Notes: generated from the sequence alone by a model not told the origin. Counted from the first letter of the stretch, positions 29,434-38,373 are shown. The stretch is DNA of 64,000 bases from Vreelandella profundi (GCF_019722725.1 NZ_CP077941.1:3472001-3536000); one strand, 5' to 3'. Program-made: numbers and translations.

Positions 29434-29950
29434 GCGCTGGCTCCTCACCCGCAGCGTAAATAACGCCTAGCAGGGCATGAATCAAGCTACGTATTCCCAA
29501 TAGCAAACTGAGCACCGCTGCCAACTGGTAAATCGGCCCCATGGGCAATCGCAGGTCTTGGGTTATTTCCCCGTATCGAGTCGCCGCGGCTGCCGAATCC
29601 AACAGCCCAACAAAAAGAATTAGCCCCAGCGCCGTGAACCCAAGTAAAAAAACGCCTTGCAGGCGATTTTTTATCGCTTGTGGCAAGCGATGAGAGAACG
29701 CTTCCACAACGACTTGGCTTTTTTCGACATTCGCGGCCATGGCTGCCAGTAGCGCAAACAGCATGAAATAGCTCACCAACTCCACGCTGCCGGAGACGCG
29801 CAGCGCGATAGCGCCCTCCGTTAGCCGAGCAAGATAGCGCGTGCTGACATCGGCAATAGTCACCGACAGCAGGCCAATCAATGCGGCCCCGGCCACCAGG
29901 CGACAAACAAGGGCCAGCCAATGGCTGGCCCGGTAGAGAGTAGACTGCAT
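29423..29950 (-). CDS. TRAP transporter small permease, probable aromatic-acid uptake
   Basis: A 175-residue DctQ-family protein with four hydrophobic segments; VSGSVELVSYFMLFALLAAMA followed by KSQVVVEAF matches the family. AGGGGT precedes the ATG at 29950. It starts only 12 bp after the binding-protein stop, so unlike the tea and shikimate systems there is no hairpin in between. Confidence 0.85.
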   Translation of the reverse strand: MQSTLYRASHWLALVCRLVAGAALIGLLSVTIADVSTRYLARLTEGAIALRVSGSVELVSYFMLFALLAAMAANVEKSQVVVEAFSHRLPQAIKNRLQGVFLLGFTALGLILFVGLLDSAAAATRYGEITQDLRLPMGPIYQLAAVLSLLLGIRSLIHALLGVIYAAGEEPAHGE

Positions 29951-29962
29951 GACACATTACCC

Positions 29963-30988
29963 CTATTGGGCGCTACAAGACTCGCTGGCCGTTAACGCTG
30001 CCTGATAGACGTCACGTGCCTGATCCAGACCGCGCTCTTCAAGCTGCGTCAGGTAGTTTTCAATCCCGGTTTCGAGCGGTTCTTTCCAGTCAGGATGCTC
30101 AAGCGGATTTTCAATTTCACGAATGGTATGGCCTGCATCGACAGCTTGTTGCTTGCCTTCTACGTCAAGACGGTCAAACACTTCACCCGCTTTTTCAGCC
30201 CATTTCATGCCTGAGTTATTGTCGATGATCGCTTGCTGCTCGGGCGATAAGCCGTCATAAGCACGCTGATTCATGGTGGCGACAAAGATCAGCGTATAGA
30301 AAGGAACTTCGGTGTGATAGCTGACTAGCTCATTAACACGAAAACCTTTTAAGCCTTCCCAGGGGAAACTCAGGCCATCAATCACGCCGCGTTGCATGGA
30401 GGTATAGATATCTGGCGCTGGCATGCCCACCGGGCTTGCACCCATATTTTCCAGCATTTCGCCCGCCACCGCAGTGGGACGGCGGATGCGCAGTCCTTCG
30501 AGATCAGCAGGCGTTTGCACATCGGTATCGATGGTGTGGATGCCACCAGGACCAGTGGTGAACATGAATAACGGGCGAGTATCTGCGTATTCGCTATCTA
30601 GATGGCCATCATCAAAAAGCGTCTGCAGCACGCAAGCACCTTGCGTTGCCGTACTCGCCACCCCAGGTAATTCAACGATCTGAGAGAGAGGGAATCGGCC
30701 GGCAGTATAGCCCTGGGCAGTGGCGCCAATATCGGCAATACCGTTGGCGGCTGCCTCATAAATGGAATCGGGTTTGGCTAAGGTGCCGGCAGGAAACATT
30801 TGAATCGTTAGATCGCCACTGGACTCTTCGGCAATGGTATCAGCCCATGCCTGTAAAACATCTTCATTAACGCCTGAAGGGCCAGGCCAAAAGTGCGCCA
30901 TACGTAGCGTGGTTTCTGCTTGTGCTGAACTAACGGTAAGGCCAGCAATAGTCGCTGCCAACACACACCGGGATAGGGACAGTTTCAT
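29963..30988 (-). CDS. TRAP substrate-binding protein, probable aromatic-acid uptake
   Basis: A 341-residue periplasmic DctP-family protein. A signal peptide (cleavage after SSAQA, about residue 24) leads into TTLRMAHFWPGPSGVNEDVL. The ligand Arg of TRAP proteins is in LEGLRIRRPTAVAGEML, and the DGLSFPWEGLKGFRV segment is also typical. It heads the dctP-Q-M unit placed between pcaG and pobR. Import of 4-hydroxybenzoate or a related acid is an inference from position and from two upstream regulatory motifs. Confidence 0.85.
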   Translation of the reverse strand: MKLSLSRCVLAATIAGLTVSSAQAETTLRMAHFWPGPSGVNEDVLQAWADTIAEESSGDLTIQMFPAGTLAKPDSIYEAAANGIADIGATAQGYTAGRFPLSQIVELPGVASTATQGACVLQTLFDDGHLDSEYADTRPLFMFTTGPGGIHTIDTDVQTPADLEGLRIRRPTAVAGEMLENMGASPVGMPAPDIYTSMQRGVIDGLSFPWEGLKGFRVNELVSYHTEVPFYTLIFVATMNQRAYDGLSPEQQAIIDNNSGMKWAEKAGEVFDRLDVEGKQQAVDAGHTIREIENPLEHPDWKEPLETGIENYLTQLEERGLDQARDVYQAALTASESCSAQ

Positions 30989-31020
30989 TGGAGTCTCCGG
31001 ATTTTCTTGGATTATTGTAA

Positions 31021-31045
31021 GTTCGTATGGCGAATACTAGTTCGC
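31021..31045. promoter_or_regulatory. IclR-type (PcaR/PcaU-like) operator upstream of TRAP operon
   Basis: Palindrome GTTCGT-ATG-GCGAAT (31021-31035) plus a further half-site GTTCGC (31040-31045) 19 bp from the first. It matches the pcaI-promoter site in 14 of 17 positions and resembles the GTTCG...CGNAC boxes bound by PcaR/PcaU regulators. It overlaps the -35 region of the TRAP promoter. Confidence 0.55.
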
Positions 31046-31197
31046 TTTAAGCAACCACATTAGTTCACTATCTGACGTAGGGCTAATCGACATTCGTCTA
31101 TGTTCAGACTCATCAGTACGGTCTTTTTACCTTCCAGCCTTATACCATCAGAGTTGATGCCATAGTGCCTTTACTTAAAAGCATAATGACAGGATAC

Positions 31198-31237
31198 AGT
31201 TGGACTTTTACAAGATTTACGCTCGACCAAGGTCGCA
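31198..31237. promoter_or_regulatory. Shared 40-bp element, copy 2 (upstream of TRAP operon)
   Basis: Same element as at 27182-27221: AGTTGGACTTTTACA identical over 15 bases, then the dyad CGAC-N4-GTCGCA at the same distance (26 bp). It lies 210 bp before the TRAP binding-protein start. It is separated from pcaG by a terminator, so the TRAP operon is its only plausible target. Confidence 0.6.
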
Positions 31238-31243
31238 GCCAAG

Positions 31244-31280
31244 CAAAAAAACGCTGCCCACTCATGAGCAACGCTTTTTC
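31244..31280 (-). terminator. Terminator of the pca operon
   Basis: On the minus strand AAAAAGCGTTGC pairs with GCAGCGTTTTTTT across a 10-nt loop (one bulge, one G-U), ending in seven T. It lies 30 bp after the pcaG stop. Confidence 0.75.
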
Positions 31281-31310
31281 TTTTATCGACGATAGTGGCC
31301 ATTGATACGA

Positions 31311-31943
31311 CTAGAAATCAAAAAACACCGTCTCGCCTTTGCCCTGCAGGCAGATATCCAAACGATAACGTACCTTGCCATCAACCTCTTCATGCTTGGC
31401 GATCAGCGTTTGCCGGCGCACTGGAGATTCGATACGTGAAAGCACCGGGCACTTATTATTAGCTTCGGTCTCATCTTCAAAATAGAGGCGTGTCTGGAGG
31501 TGGACATTGACGCCCCGGGCAAAGATCGTCAGGTTAATATGCGGCGCCATCCATTGGCCGTTGGGGTGCTTCACCGCACCGGGTTTGATCGTGGTGAGTG
31601 ACCACTCGCTGCCATGGTCAAAGGTGGTCGCGGTGCGCCCAAAGCTATTGAACGGCTTGCTGAGATCATAATCGGCCTGGTAGGTGCCGTTAGCATCGGC
31701 TTGCCATGCTTCTATAAATGCATCGCGCACTAAATCGCCATTGCCGTCAATCACGGTACCGACGAGCTCAATATGCTCGCCCTCGGCGTCGGGCTTGACC
31801 ATCTCGTTCCAGATCTCTTCATCCCGCACGGGGTTGCCCGCTGAGGCGAGGGCCAGGCCAATATGCACGTAGGGGCCAGCGGTTTGTGAGGCGGTTTCAC
31901 GTAGCATCAGATCGCTGGTCGGCTGGCTGTTAGGCTGATTCAT
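31311..31943 (-). CDS. pcaG: Protocatechuate 3,4-dioxygenase alpha subunit
   Basis: A 210-residue subunit of the intradiol dioxygenase that cleaves protocatechuate to 3-carboxy-cis,cis-muconate. It has the alpha-type start LRETASQTAGPYVHIGLA, the fold block IELVGTVIDGNGDLVRDAFIEAWQAD and MAPHINLTIFARGVN. As usual for alpha chains the iron ligands are absent; PcaH supplies them. The ATG at 31943 is preferred over an in-frame TTG at 31973 that lies in the repeats after pcaH. It is the last gene of the pcaIJFLHG operon. Confidence 0.95.
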   Translation of the reverse strand: MNQPNSQPTSDLMLRETASQTAGPYVHIGLALASAGNPVRDEEIWNEMVKPDAEGEHIELVGTVIDGNGDLVRDAFIEAWQADANGTYQADYDLSKPFNSFGRTATTFDHGSEWSLTTIKPGAVKHPNGQWMAPHINLTIFARGVNVHLQTRLYFEDETEANNKCPVLSRIESPVRRQTLIAKHEEVDGKVRYRLDICLQGKGETVFFDF

Positions 31944-31960
31944 GATGTATGCCCTGCCCT

Positions 31961-32000
31961 TATTGGTTTTCAACTATTGGTTTTCAACTATTGATTTTCG
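31961..32000. repeat. Tandem 14-bp repeats at the pcaH stop codon
   Basis: Two exact tandem copies of TATTGGTTTTCAAC (31961-31974, 31975-31988) and a third degenerate copy (from 31989). On the coding strand each unit reads as the end of pcaH, Glu-Asn-Gln-stop. This looks like a local duplication that lengthened the pcaH-pcaG spacer without changing either protein. Confidence 0.8.
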
Positions 32001-32722
32001 AAGAAGGTCTGCAGCTCACCGCGCACGACCACGTCAAAACGATAGGCGAGGAAGTCCATCGGCTTGCTATGGGCCATATCAAGCCGTCCAATCATCGTCT
32101 CAACCGCAAGAGGGTCTTTCAGCGTATGTACGATGGGGCAAAAAGGAATAAGCGGGTCGCCCTCAAAATACATCTGCGTGATTAATCGAGTAGAGATCGA
32201 GGGGCCGGTCACCGATACGTGGATATGGGCAGGCCGCCAGCTGTTCATATCGTTGGGCCACGGGTAGGGGCCAGGCTTGACGGTACGGAAGCGATAAAAA
32301 CCCTTATCATCGGTCAGGCAGCGCCCTACACCGCCGAAATTAGGATCCAGCGGTGCTAAATACTTATCGTTTTTATGCCGATAACGCCCGCCCGCATTGG
32401 CTTGCCACATTTCCACCAGGGTGTGCGGTACGGGCTTGCCAAACTGATCCACCACTCGGCCAAACATCATAACTCGTTCGCCCTGGGGGAGCCCGCCCAG
32501 GCTCGCATCCTGGCGAAAGTTCAGCAGCAGGTCGTTATCGTGTGGCCCCATGCGCAGGTGACTAAAATCCGGGCCGGTCAGCTCCGATGCCGTTGGCTGC
32601 TGCATACTCACCAGCGCCTGCTGGGGCGAGCGCGCCACCGAGGTTTTATAGCCCGGTGCATAGGCGGGCGGATGCCAACTGCGGTCGCGCGCTACAAAGC
32701 GCTTATTATTGTCATGGGTCAT
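31988..32722 (-). CDS. pcaH: Protocatechuate 3,4-dioxygenase beta subunit
   Basis: A 244-residue iron-bearing subunit. The Fe(III) ligands of the family are recognisable: a Tyr in [18 protein letters not shown], a Tyr in [10 protein letters not shown] and the two His of [11 protein letters not shown]. The N-terminus ([22 protein letters not shown]) is the usual beta-type start. With PcaG it forms the ring-cleaving complex. The gene ends in the tandem 14-bp repeat. Confidence 0.96.
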   Translation of the reverse strand: MTHDNNKRFVARDRSWHPPAYAPGYKTSVARSPQQALVSMQQPTASELTGPDFSHLRMGPHDNDLLLNFRQDASLGGLPQGERVMMFGRVVDQFGKPVPHTLVEMWQANAGGRYRHKNDKYLAPLDPNFGGVGRCLTDDKGFYRFRTVKPGPYPWPNDMNSWRPAHIHVSVTGPSISTRLITQMYFEGDPLIPFCPIVHTLKDPLAVETMIGRLDMAHSKPMDFLAYRFDVVVRGELQTFFENQ

Positions 32723-32754
32723 TGCCCTTCCCTCTCGTCCGTTATTTTGACTCT

Positions 32755-33951
32755 TTACTCGCCCCAGCCCAGCTCTTTAGCGAGCGCAAAGGCGTGGTTA
32801 GCCGCAGGTACACCGCCGTAAATCGCAACATGCATCAATACCTGGCGCAGCTCGGCTTCGGTTAGCCCAATTCGTTTAGCTGTTTTTAAGTGCAGCGTGA
32901 GCTCTTCACGGCCAAGCGCAGCCAAAATGCCGGTGGTAATCATGCTGCGCTCACGGCGTGTTAAGTCGTCGTTGCTCCACAGCTCGCCCCAGGCCAAGCG
33001 GGTAATCATCTGCTGAAAAGAGGCATCTAAACTGTTAGCGTTAGCGGTGGAGCGCGCCACGTGCTCCTCGCCTAACACCTGCTTGCGCGTCTGCAGGCCA
33101 GTGGCGTAAGCCACGCCTTGGTTCGCCACGTCGCCTAAATCAACGGCTAAAATCGCGAGCAGTTTCTCGGCAAAGAGCGCCGGTGCTTCTACTGAGGGCA
33201 CGTGCCCCACGCCGTCAAAAATGTCCAGCGGTGCACCATCGAGTTCAGCAGCAAGTGCTTCCAGCGTCGCGGGCGGCGTGGCAAGGTCTTCACTGCCACC
33301 CAACAGCTGTACTTTGACTTTATTAGGGACGACCTTATGAGGGAGGTGCTTACCTGAAAGCTTTCCAGTGAACGTATCGCGGCCCAGCATTTCGCACAGC
33401 TGGGCGTAGGACTCATCATCACCACGGCCCATCTGAACACACCAGCCCGCTTTCAGCGCGGGAGCAGCCTCAAACGCCGCCGGAGCAAACCAGCGCGGCA
33501 CAATCTCTTGAGACATCGCCGCCAAGCTTTCCTGACGCACACGACCTGCACGCGTGTTCCAGAGATCCGGGTTACCGATCACCGCGCCGGTGTTGGTCAG
33601 CGTAGCGGAAAGTAGGCGATCGCTATGCTCTGCAATCAACTGCTGGCCGACGACGCCGCCAATGGAGGTGCCTGCGAAGTGAAAGCGTACAGCACCTGCA
33701 AGCTCCACCAGCGCAAGCGCCTCTGCGGCGAGGTCAGCGGGCGTGATCTGCTCACCGCTTACGGCTTGGCTGGCGCCATGGCCGGGTAGATCCCAGGTGA
33801 GCACTCGATAGCTAGGCAGTAGCGCAGGAATAACGTCATCCCATACCGCCTGGCTCATGCCCAGCGGATGCGCCAGCACCACGAGTGGATTGGCCTCTGA
33901 CCCGAGCAGCCGGTAGGCCACGCTGCGACCATTGATCGTGTGAAATGCCAT
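32755..33951 (-). CDS. pcaL: PcaL: 3-oxoadipate enol-lactonase fused to 4-carboxymuconolactone decarboxylase
   Basis: A 398-residue fusion that performs two consecutive steps of the beta-ketoadipate pathway. Residues 1 to about 262 are an alpha/beta hydrolase (PcaD) with nucleophile motif [14 protein letters not shown], oxyanion strand [16 protein letters not shown] and C-terminal His in [12 protein letters not shown]. Residues from about 275 are a carboxymuconolactone decarboxylase (PcaC): [52 protein letters not shown] lies before the ATG at 33951. No separate pcaC or pcaD is present. Fusions called PcaL are known in actinomycetes and some proteobacteria. Confidence 0.94.
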   Translation of the reverse strand: MAFHTINGRSVAYRLLGSEANPLVVLAHPLGMSQAVWDDVIPALLPSYRVLTWDLPGHGASQAVSGEQITPADLAAEALALVELAGAVRFHFAGTSIGGVVGQQLIAEHSDRLLSATLTNTGAVIGNPDLWNTRAGRVRQESLAAMSQEIVPRWFAPAAFEAAPALKAGWCVQMGRGDDESYAQLCEMLGRDTFTGKLSGKHLPHKVVPNKVKVQLLGGSEDLATPPATLEALAAELDGAPLDIFDGVGHVPSVEAPALFAEKLLAILAVDLGDVANQGVAYATGLQTRKQVLGEEHVARSTANANSLDASFQQMITRLAWGELWSNDDLTRRERSMITTGILAALGREELTLHLKTAKRIGLTEAELRQVLMHVAIYGGVPAANHAFALAKELGWGE

Positions 33952-33961
33952 AAAGCCTCCG

Positions 33962-35164
33962 TTAAACCCGCTCAATCAGTGTAGCGATACCTTGGCCAAC
34001 ACCCACACACATGGTGCACAGCGCGTAGCGTTTGCCGCTGTTTTGCAGCTCATGCGCGGCCGTCATTAACAGACGTGCACCGGACATGCCCAGTGGATGG
34101 CCCAGGGCGATCGCGCCGCCGTTAGGATTCACGCGAGGGTCGTCGTCTTGCAAGCCCAAATCGCGCATGCAGGCCAGTGCCTGGGCGGCGAACGCCTCGT
34201 TAAATTCAAATACATCGATCTCGTCAATAGAAACACCGGTGCGTTTCAGCAGCTTCTGTACAGCGGGTACCGGCCCGTAACCCATAATACGCGGCTCGAC
34301 GCCTGCGGTGGCCATACCGATAATTTTCGCCATCGGCTGAAGACCGTGCTGTTTAACCGCTTCTTCGCTGGCCACCAGCATCGCCGCCGCACCGTCGTTG
34401 ACGCCCGACGCGTTGCCTGCGGTAACGCTGCCGCCTTCACGAAAGGGGGTAGGCAAACCTGCCAGTTTTTCCAGCGTGGTTTCCCGCAGGTGCTCGTCCT
34501 GATCAAAGATCAGCGGCGCCTGCTTACGGCGGGGAATCTCGATCGCCGTAATCTCTTGAACAAACCGGCCGGCTTTTTGGGCAGCCGCGGCTTTCTGCTG
34601 GGAGCGCAGCGCAAACGCATCCTGATCTTCCCGGGAGATATTGAACTGCTCGGCGACGTTTTCTGCTGTCTCCGGCATGGAGTCAACGCCGTAAGCTTTC
34701 TTCATTAGCGGGTTGATAAAGCGCCAGCCAATGGTGGTGTCTTCCATTTTTTGGCTACGAGAGAAGGCGCGATCGGCTTTACCCATCACAAAGGGCGCCC
34801 GCGACATGGACTCCACGCCACCGGCCAGCGCCAGCGCCATCTCGCCCGCTTTAATGGCGCGAAAGGCGGTGCCCACGGCGTCCATCCCCGAGCCACACAG
34901 GCGATTCATGGTCGTGCCGGGAACCGAAGTAGGAAGACCCGCCAGCAGCGACGCCATACGCGCCACGTTGCGGTTATCTTCACCGGCCTGATTAGCACAG
35001 CCCATAAAGACTTCTTCAATCGCCGCGGGATCAAGACTCGGTGCTTCTGCCAGGACGGCTTTAAAAATGGTGGCCGCGAAATCGTCCGGACGCACGCTTG
35101 CCAGCGTGCCGCCAAAGCGGCCTACGGCGGTACGTCGTGGGTGACATAAATAAACGTTTGTCAT
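33962..35164 (-). CDS. pcaF: 3-Oxoadipyl-CoA thiolase
   Basis: A 400-residue thiolase that splits 3-oxoadipyl-CoA into succinyl-CoA and acetyl-CoA. The acylated cysteine is in TTMNRLCGSGMDAVGTAF, the His in GGAIALGHPLGMSGARLL, and the proton-transfer Cys in ALCTMCVGVGQG. NEAFAAQALAC is also typical. It sits 10 bp after pcaJ and 10 bp before pcaL. Confidence 0.95.
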   Translation of the reverse strand: MTNVYLCHPRRTAVGRFGGTLASVRPDDFAATIFKAVLAEAPSLDPAAIEEVFMGCANQAGEDNRNVARMASLLAGLPTSVPGTTMNRLCGSGMDAVGTAFRAIKAGEMALALAGGVESMSRAPFVMGKADRAFSRSQKMEDTTIGWRFINPLMKKAYGVDSMPETAENVAEQFNISREDQDAFALRSQQKAAAAQKAGRFVQEITAIEIPRRKQAPLIFDQDEHLRETTLEKLAGLPTPFREGGSVTAGNASGVNDGAAAMLVASEEAVKQHGLQPMAKIIGMATAGVEPRIMGYGPVPAVQKLLKRTGVSIDEIDVFEFNEAFAAQALACMRDLGLQDDDPRVNPNGGAIALGHPLGMSGARLLMTAAHELQNSGKRYALCTMCVGVGQGIATLIERV

Positions 35165-35174
35165 GACCGACTCC

Positions 35175-35948
35175 TTATTCGCCCGCGTGGGCGCGTTCGG
35201 TGCGGGCTTTCAGCTCGCGCAGGATCTCAAGTTCTTTCTCGCTGGGCTCAGGCGTGCTTTCAAGCTGCTCAGCAAAGCGCACTTCCCACCCCGTCGCATC
35301 CATCACGTCGCTACGATTAATACCGGGATGCAGCGACACCACCACCAGCTCTTTCGTCTCCGGGTCGGGTTTCATCACGCACAGGTCGGTAATCACACGG
35401 GTGGGGCCTTTGCCAATATTGGGGACGTTATCGCGCCCTTTGCCGTCGCGGCCAAAGCCGAGAGTGGTGACAAAATCTACGTCTTTAACAAATGCCCGCC
35501 TGCTGTGCTTAAGCGTAATAAATACTTCGCCTGCGTTAGTGGCAATTTCGGGCGCGCCGCCGCCGCCCGGCAGGCGAACCTTGGGCGCTTTGTAATCACC
35601 GATCAGCGTGGTGTTAAGGTTAGCAAAGCGGTCGATTTGCGCGGTGCCTAAAAAGCCGACATTGACCTTTCCACCCTGCAGCCAGTAGCGGAACATTTCC
35701 GGCACCGCCACGGTGGTCAGCGCGGACTCACACAGCTCGCCATCGCCGATCGAAAGCGGCAGAATCTCAGGCTTGGTTTGTAGCGTGCCAGACTCATAGA
35801 TCAGCACCACGTCAGGCGCGTGGGTCAGCCGCGCCAAGTTGGCGGCCTCAGAAGGCAAGCCGATGCCCACAAAGCATGTCATGCCATTTTCAAGCGCCCG
35901 CGCGGCGGTAACGGACATCATTTCAGAAGAGGTATATTCAAGGCGCAT
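35175..35948 (-). CDS. pcaJ: 3-Oxoadipate CoA-transferase beta subunit
   Basis: A 257-residue subunit of the transferase that activates 3-oxoadipate with succinyl-CoA. The family glutamate is in DVVLIYESGTLQTKPE, and the glycine-rich block VRLPGGGGAPEIA is diagnostic. The stop of pcaI overlaps its start by one base, so the two subunits are translationally coupled. Confidence 0.94.
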   Translation of the reverse strand: MRLEYTSSEMMSVTAARALENGMTCFVGIGLPSEAANLARLTHAPDVVLIYESGTLQTKPEILPLSIGDGELCESALTTVAVPEMFRYWLQGGKVNVGFLGTAQIDRFANLNTTLIGDYKAPKVRLPGGGGAPEIATNAGEVFITLKHSRRAFVKDVDFVTTLGFGRDGKGRDNVPNIGKGPTRVITDLCVMKPDPETKELVVVSLHPGINRSDVMDATGWEVRFAEQLESTPEPSEKELEILRELKARTERAHAGE

Positions 35949-36766
35949 CAGGCTTGGTCTCCTACGTTAAACACGTTGTCATCAAGCCACTGGGTAAAAG
36001 TATCGCGGTCGCGGGCGATGGCATCCCACTCTTTATAAAAGCGGTTGCTGCGGCCGTAATAGCCGTGGGTATACGAAGGCAGTGCGCCTTTCTCAGCCAC
36101 AGCAATGGCGCTGATGGCCCAGCCGGGAATCACGCAGGCATTAGGGTGCGACTTCAGGTCATCGACGATTTCTTCTACGGTCACGATGCTGTGTTTAGCC
36201 GCCAGCACGGCTTCTTTCTGCACGCCAACAATCCCTTCCACCAGCACGTTGCCTTGGCGGTCGGCGCGCTGGGCGTGAATGATCGAGACGTCCGGGCGCA
36301 CTGATGGCACCGCGGCTAGCCGCTCACCGGTAAACGGGCATTCAATGAACTTGATTTGATCGTTCACACTGGGCAACTCGCTGCCCACATAGCCGCGCAG
36401 CACCGCCAGCGGCAAACCTGCAGCACCGGCCTCAAAAGCACAGGCCATGGCCGCATGGCTATGCTCAAGAATGTCGATCTTATGGGGCCAGCCTTTCTCA
36501 ACCGCATCGCGCAGGCGATGCAGCGAACCCACGCCGGGATTTCCCCCCCAAGAGAAAATCACTTTTTTCGCGCAGCCCGCGCCAATCAACTGATCGTAGA
36601 TAATATCGGGCGTCATACGAATTAGCGTTAGTTCACGCTTTTTCTGGCGGATGACTTCGTGGCCCGCGGCAAAAGGGATGAGGTGGGTAAAGCCTTCCAT
36701 AGCTACGGTGGCGCCGTCTTGGACGTAGCGCGCTACCGCGTCATGCAAGCTGAGAAACTCGGCCAT
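35948..36766 (-). CDS. pcaI: 3-Oxoadipate CoA-transferase alpha subunit
   Basis: A 272-residue subunit A of the CoA-transferase. Family features include GATVAMEGFTHLIPFAAGHE, FSWGGNPGVGSLHRLRDAV and ADRQGNVLVEG. It is the first gene of the pcaIJFLHG unit; upstream lie 187 bp with IclR-type operator half-sites. Confidence 0.94.
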   Translation of the reverse strand: MAEFLSLHDAVARYVQDGATVAMEGFTHLIPFAAGHEVIRQKKRELTLIRMTPDIIYDQLIGAGCAKKVIFSWGGNPGVGSLHRLRDAVEKGWPHKIDILEHSHAAMACAFEAGAAGLPLAVLRGYVGSELPSVNDQIKFIECPFTGERLAAVPSVRPDVSIIHAQRADRQGNVLVEGIVGVQKEAVLAAKHSIVTVEEIVDDLKSHPNACVIPGWAISAIAVAEKGALPSYTHGYYGRSNRFYKEWDAIARDRDTFTQWLDDNVFNVGDQA

Positions 36767-36810
36767 ATGGGATGCCTCTTAGCAGATCGTTGGCGAATCG
36801 CAGGGAGCTT

Positions 36811-36859
36811 GTTCGTTTGGCGAACATAGATTCTTAATGCGAACAACTTACTGCCGAAC
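36811..36859. promoter_or_regulatory. PcaR/PcaU-type operator at the pcaI promoter
   Basis: Palindrome TGTTCG-TTTGG-CGAACA (36810-36826), with further CGAAC half-sites starting at 36840 (19 bp on) and 36855. A palindrome plus a direct repeat about two turns away is the arrangement known for the IclR-family regulators PcaU and PobR of Acinetobacter. It lies 44 bp upstream of pcaI, between pcaI and pcaB. Confidence 0.65.
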
Positions 36860-36953
36860 GCTAATTAGGTCAAACCCTACAGCGGGCGTTTGATGCCCAG
36901 CGTTTAGGTGCCACTGTTAAAGATAGTTTGTAAAATTCATATTTTTCAGTAGC

Positions 36954-38294
36954 TTAATTTTTTATTAGCCATTTTTTAGCACGCGTAACCTGGGCAAAGC
37001 TGCTACCAAGGTATAAAGCAGGGTCGCAAGCTGTGTGCAGCGCATCGTCATCAATAATGCCTTGTGCATCAGGATATTCAGCGAGTACTTCTGTCAGTAC
37101 CTCGGTATAGGGCCGCGACTCACGCAATGATATTTCCGCCGCCGCCGCGCTAACGGCTTTCGCCTTATCCAGGCCTAGTTTGGGTGCAAGTAATCGCGCC
37201 ACAGGTTCAGCCATAATGCCGCCGCCAGTAGCCATCAGATTGCGCGACATGTTGTCGGGGTAGACCTCAAGCCCTTCCAGCAGCACGGCGACTTGCTCTA
37301 ACGCACCTTCCACCAACAGCGCACTCTCCATTAGTGGTGCCCACTCCGCATGCCATTCGCCCAAACCGCGCTCAAGGGGCTGGGCGGCAGCGTTAATCAG
37401 TACACTAGTATGGCCATGGACTTGCCGCGCTGCGCCGCGAATGAGCGCGCTGCGCACTGGGTTACGTTTATGAGGCATAGAGGACGACTCCCCCATCCCA
37501 GGCGCCGAAGGTTCTGCCACTTCACCGACTTCGGTTTGTGTCAGCAGCGATACGTCCAGGGCAATTTTTTCAGCCGCCCCAGCGACTGCATCCAACGCCG
37601 TACCCAGGTCGTGAATAGGGTAGCGGTCGGTATGCCAGGGCAGCACCGGCACCGCCAAGCCTAACCGCTCGGCTAACGCATCCATCCACTCAAGCCCAAA
37701 GTCATCCCAGCCTGAGTGCACGCCTACCGCACCACCAAACTGCACGGGTAGCTCAACAGCGCTTAAACGGCGGCGCGCTTGCTCAAGGCCTATGGCCCAG
37801 TGAGCCACCTTCACCCCAAAGGTAATCGGCAGCGCCTGTTGCATCAGAGTGCGCCCCACCATGGGCGTGTCAATATGAGTATCCATCAGCGCCGTCGCCG
37901 CCGAGCGGCAGCGCAATAGCAGATCGTCTAGTGCTGTTAAGCGTGGCTTAAGTAGCAGCATGAGGGCGGAATCGACCACGTCCTGGCTGGTCGCGCCCTG
38001 GTGCCAGTAGCGCTTGATATCATCGGCGAGCAGTGCACGGCTCTGCTTAACGAAGGGTATCGCCACATTGCCACCGCTGGCGATGCCCTCGGCGATCTCA
38101 GCGACATTAACGCTGGCGCGCTCAAGCTGCTCACGCATTTGCTGGCTAATGCCACCAGGCACTGCTCCGCTGGCTTCCTGAACGTCGGCCAGGGCCAGTT
38201 CAAAGGCCAGCATAGCACGCACCATGGCGTCATCGTTGCACGCGTCTAAAGCGTGCTGACTCATGAAGGGATGCTTTAAAAACGCGGCAGGCAT
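36954..38294 (-). CDS. pcaB: 3-Carboxy-cis,cis-muconate cycloisomerase
   Basis: A 446-residue member of the fumarase/aspartase superfamily that lactonises 3-carboxymuconate. The signature loop GESSSMPHKRNPVRSA is intact, with GATSQDVVDSALML and MVGRTLMQQALPITFG. AGGAGG lies 9 nt before the ATG. It is on the same strand as pcaIJFLHG but separated by 187 bp with its own regulatory sites, so it may form a separate unit. Confidence 0.94.
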   Translation of the reverse strand: MPAAFLKHPFMSQHALDACNDDAMVRAMLAFELALADVQEASGAVPGGISQQMREQLERASVNVAEIAEGIASGGNVAIPFVKQSRALLADDIKRYWHQGATSQDVVDSALMLLLKPRLTALDDLLLRCRSAATALMDTHIDTPMVGRTLMQQALPITFGVKVAHWAIGLEQARRRLSAVELPVQFGGAVGVHSGWDDFGLEWMDALAERLGLAVPVLPWHTDRYPIHDLGTALDAVAGAAEKIALDVSLLTQTEVGEVAEPSAPGMGESSSMPHKRNPVRSALIRGAARQVHGHTSVLINAAAQPLERGLGEWHAEWAPLMESALLVEGALEQVAVLLEGLEVYPDNMSRNLMATGGGIMAEPVARLLAPKLGLDKAKAVSAAAAEISLRESRPYTEVLTEVLAEYPDAQGIIDDDALHTACDPALYLGSSFAQVTRAKKWLIKN

Positions 38295-38373
38295 GGGCAG
38301 AGGCCTCCTCTTAGACGGGTGTAGAAAACAATAGCTCAGGAAACGTCGACAACAAGGGCAAGCATGCTCACGA

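Larger units (their letters stand above)
30989..31310. promoter_or_regulatory. Intergenic region upstream of the aromatic TRAP operon
   Basis: These 322 bp hold, going away from the TRAP binding-protein start: a -10 candidate (TACAAT on the minus strand, 31014-31019), an IclR-type palindrome with an extra half-site (31021-31045), about 150 bp with no motif I recognise, the second copy of the 40-bp element (31198-31237), and the pca operon terminator (31244-31280). No gene is seen. Confidence 0.6.

Noticed and set aside
34097..34708. A 203-codon plus-strand frame opposite pcaF
   Set aside because: The pcaF frame is a complete thiolase with all motifs; the antisense frame encodes no known fold.
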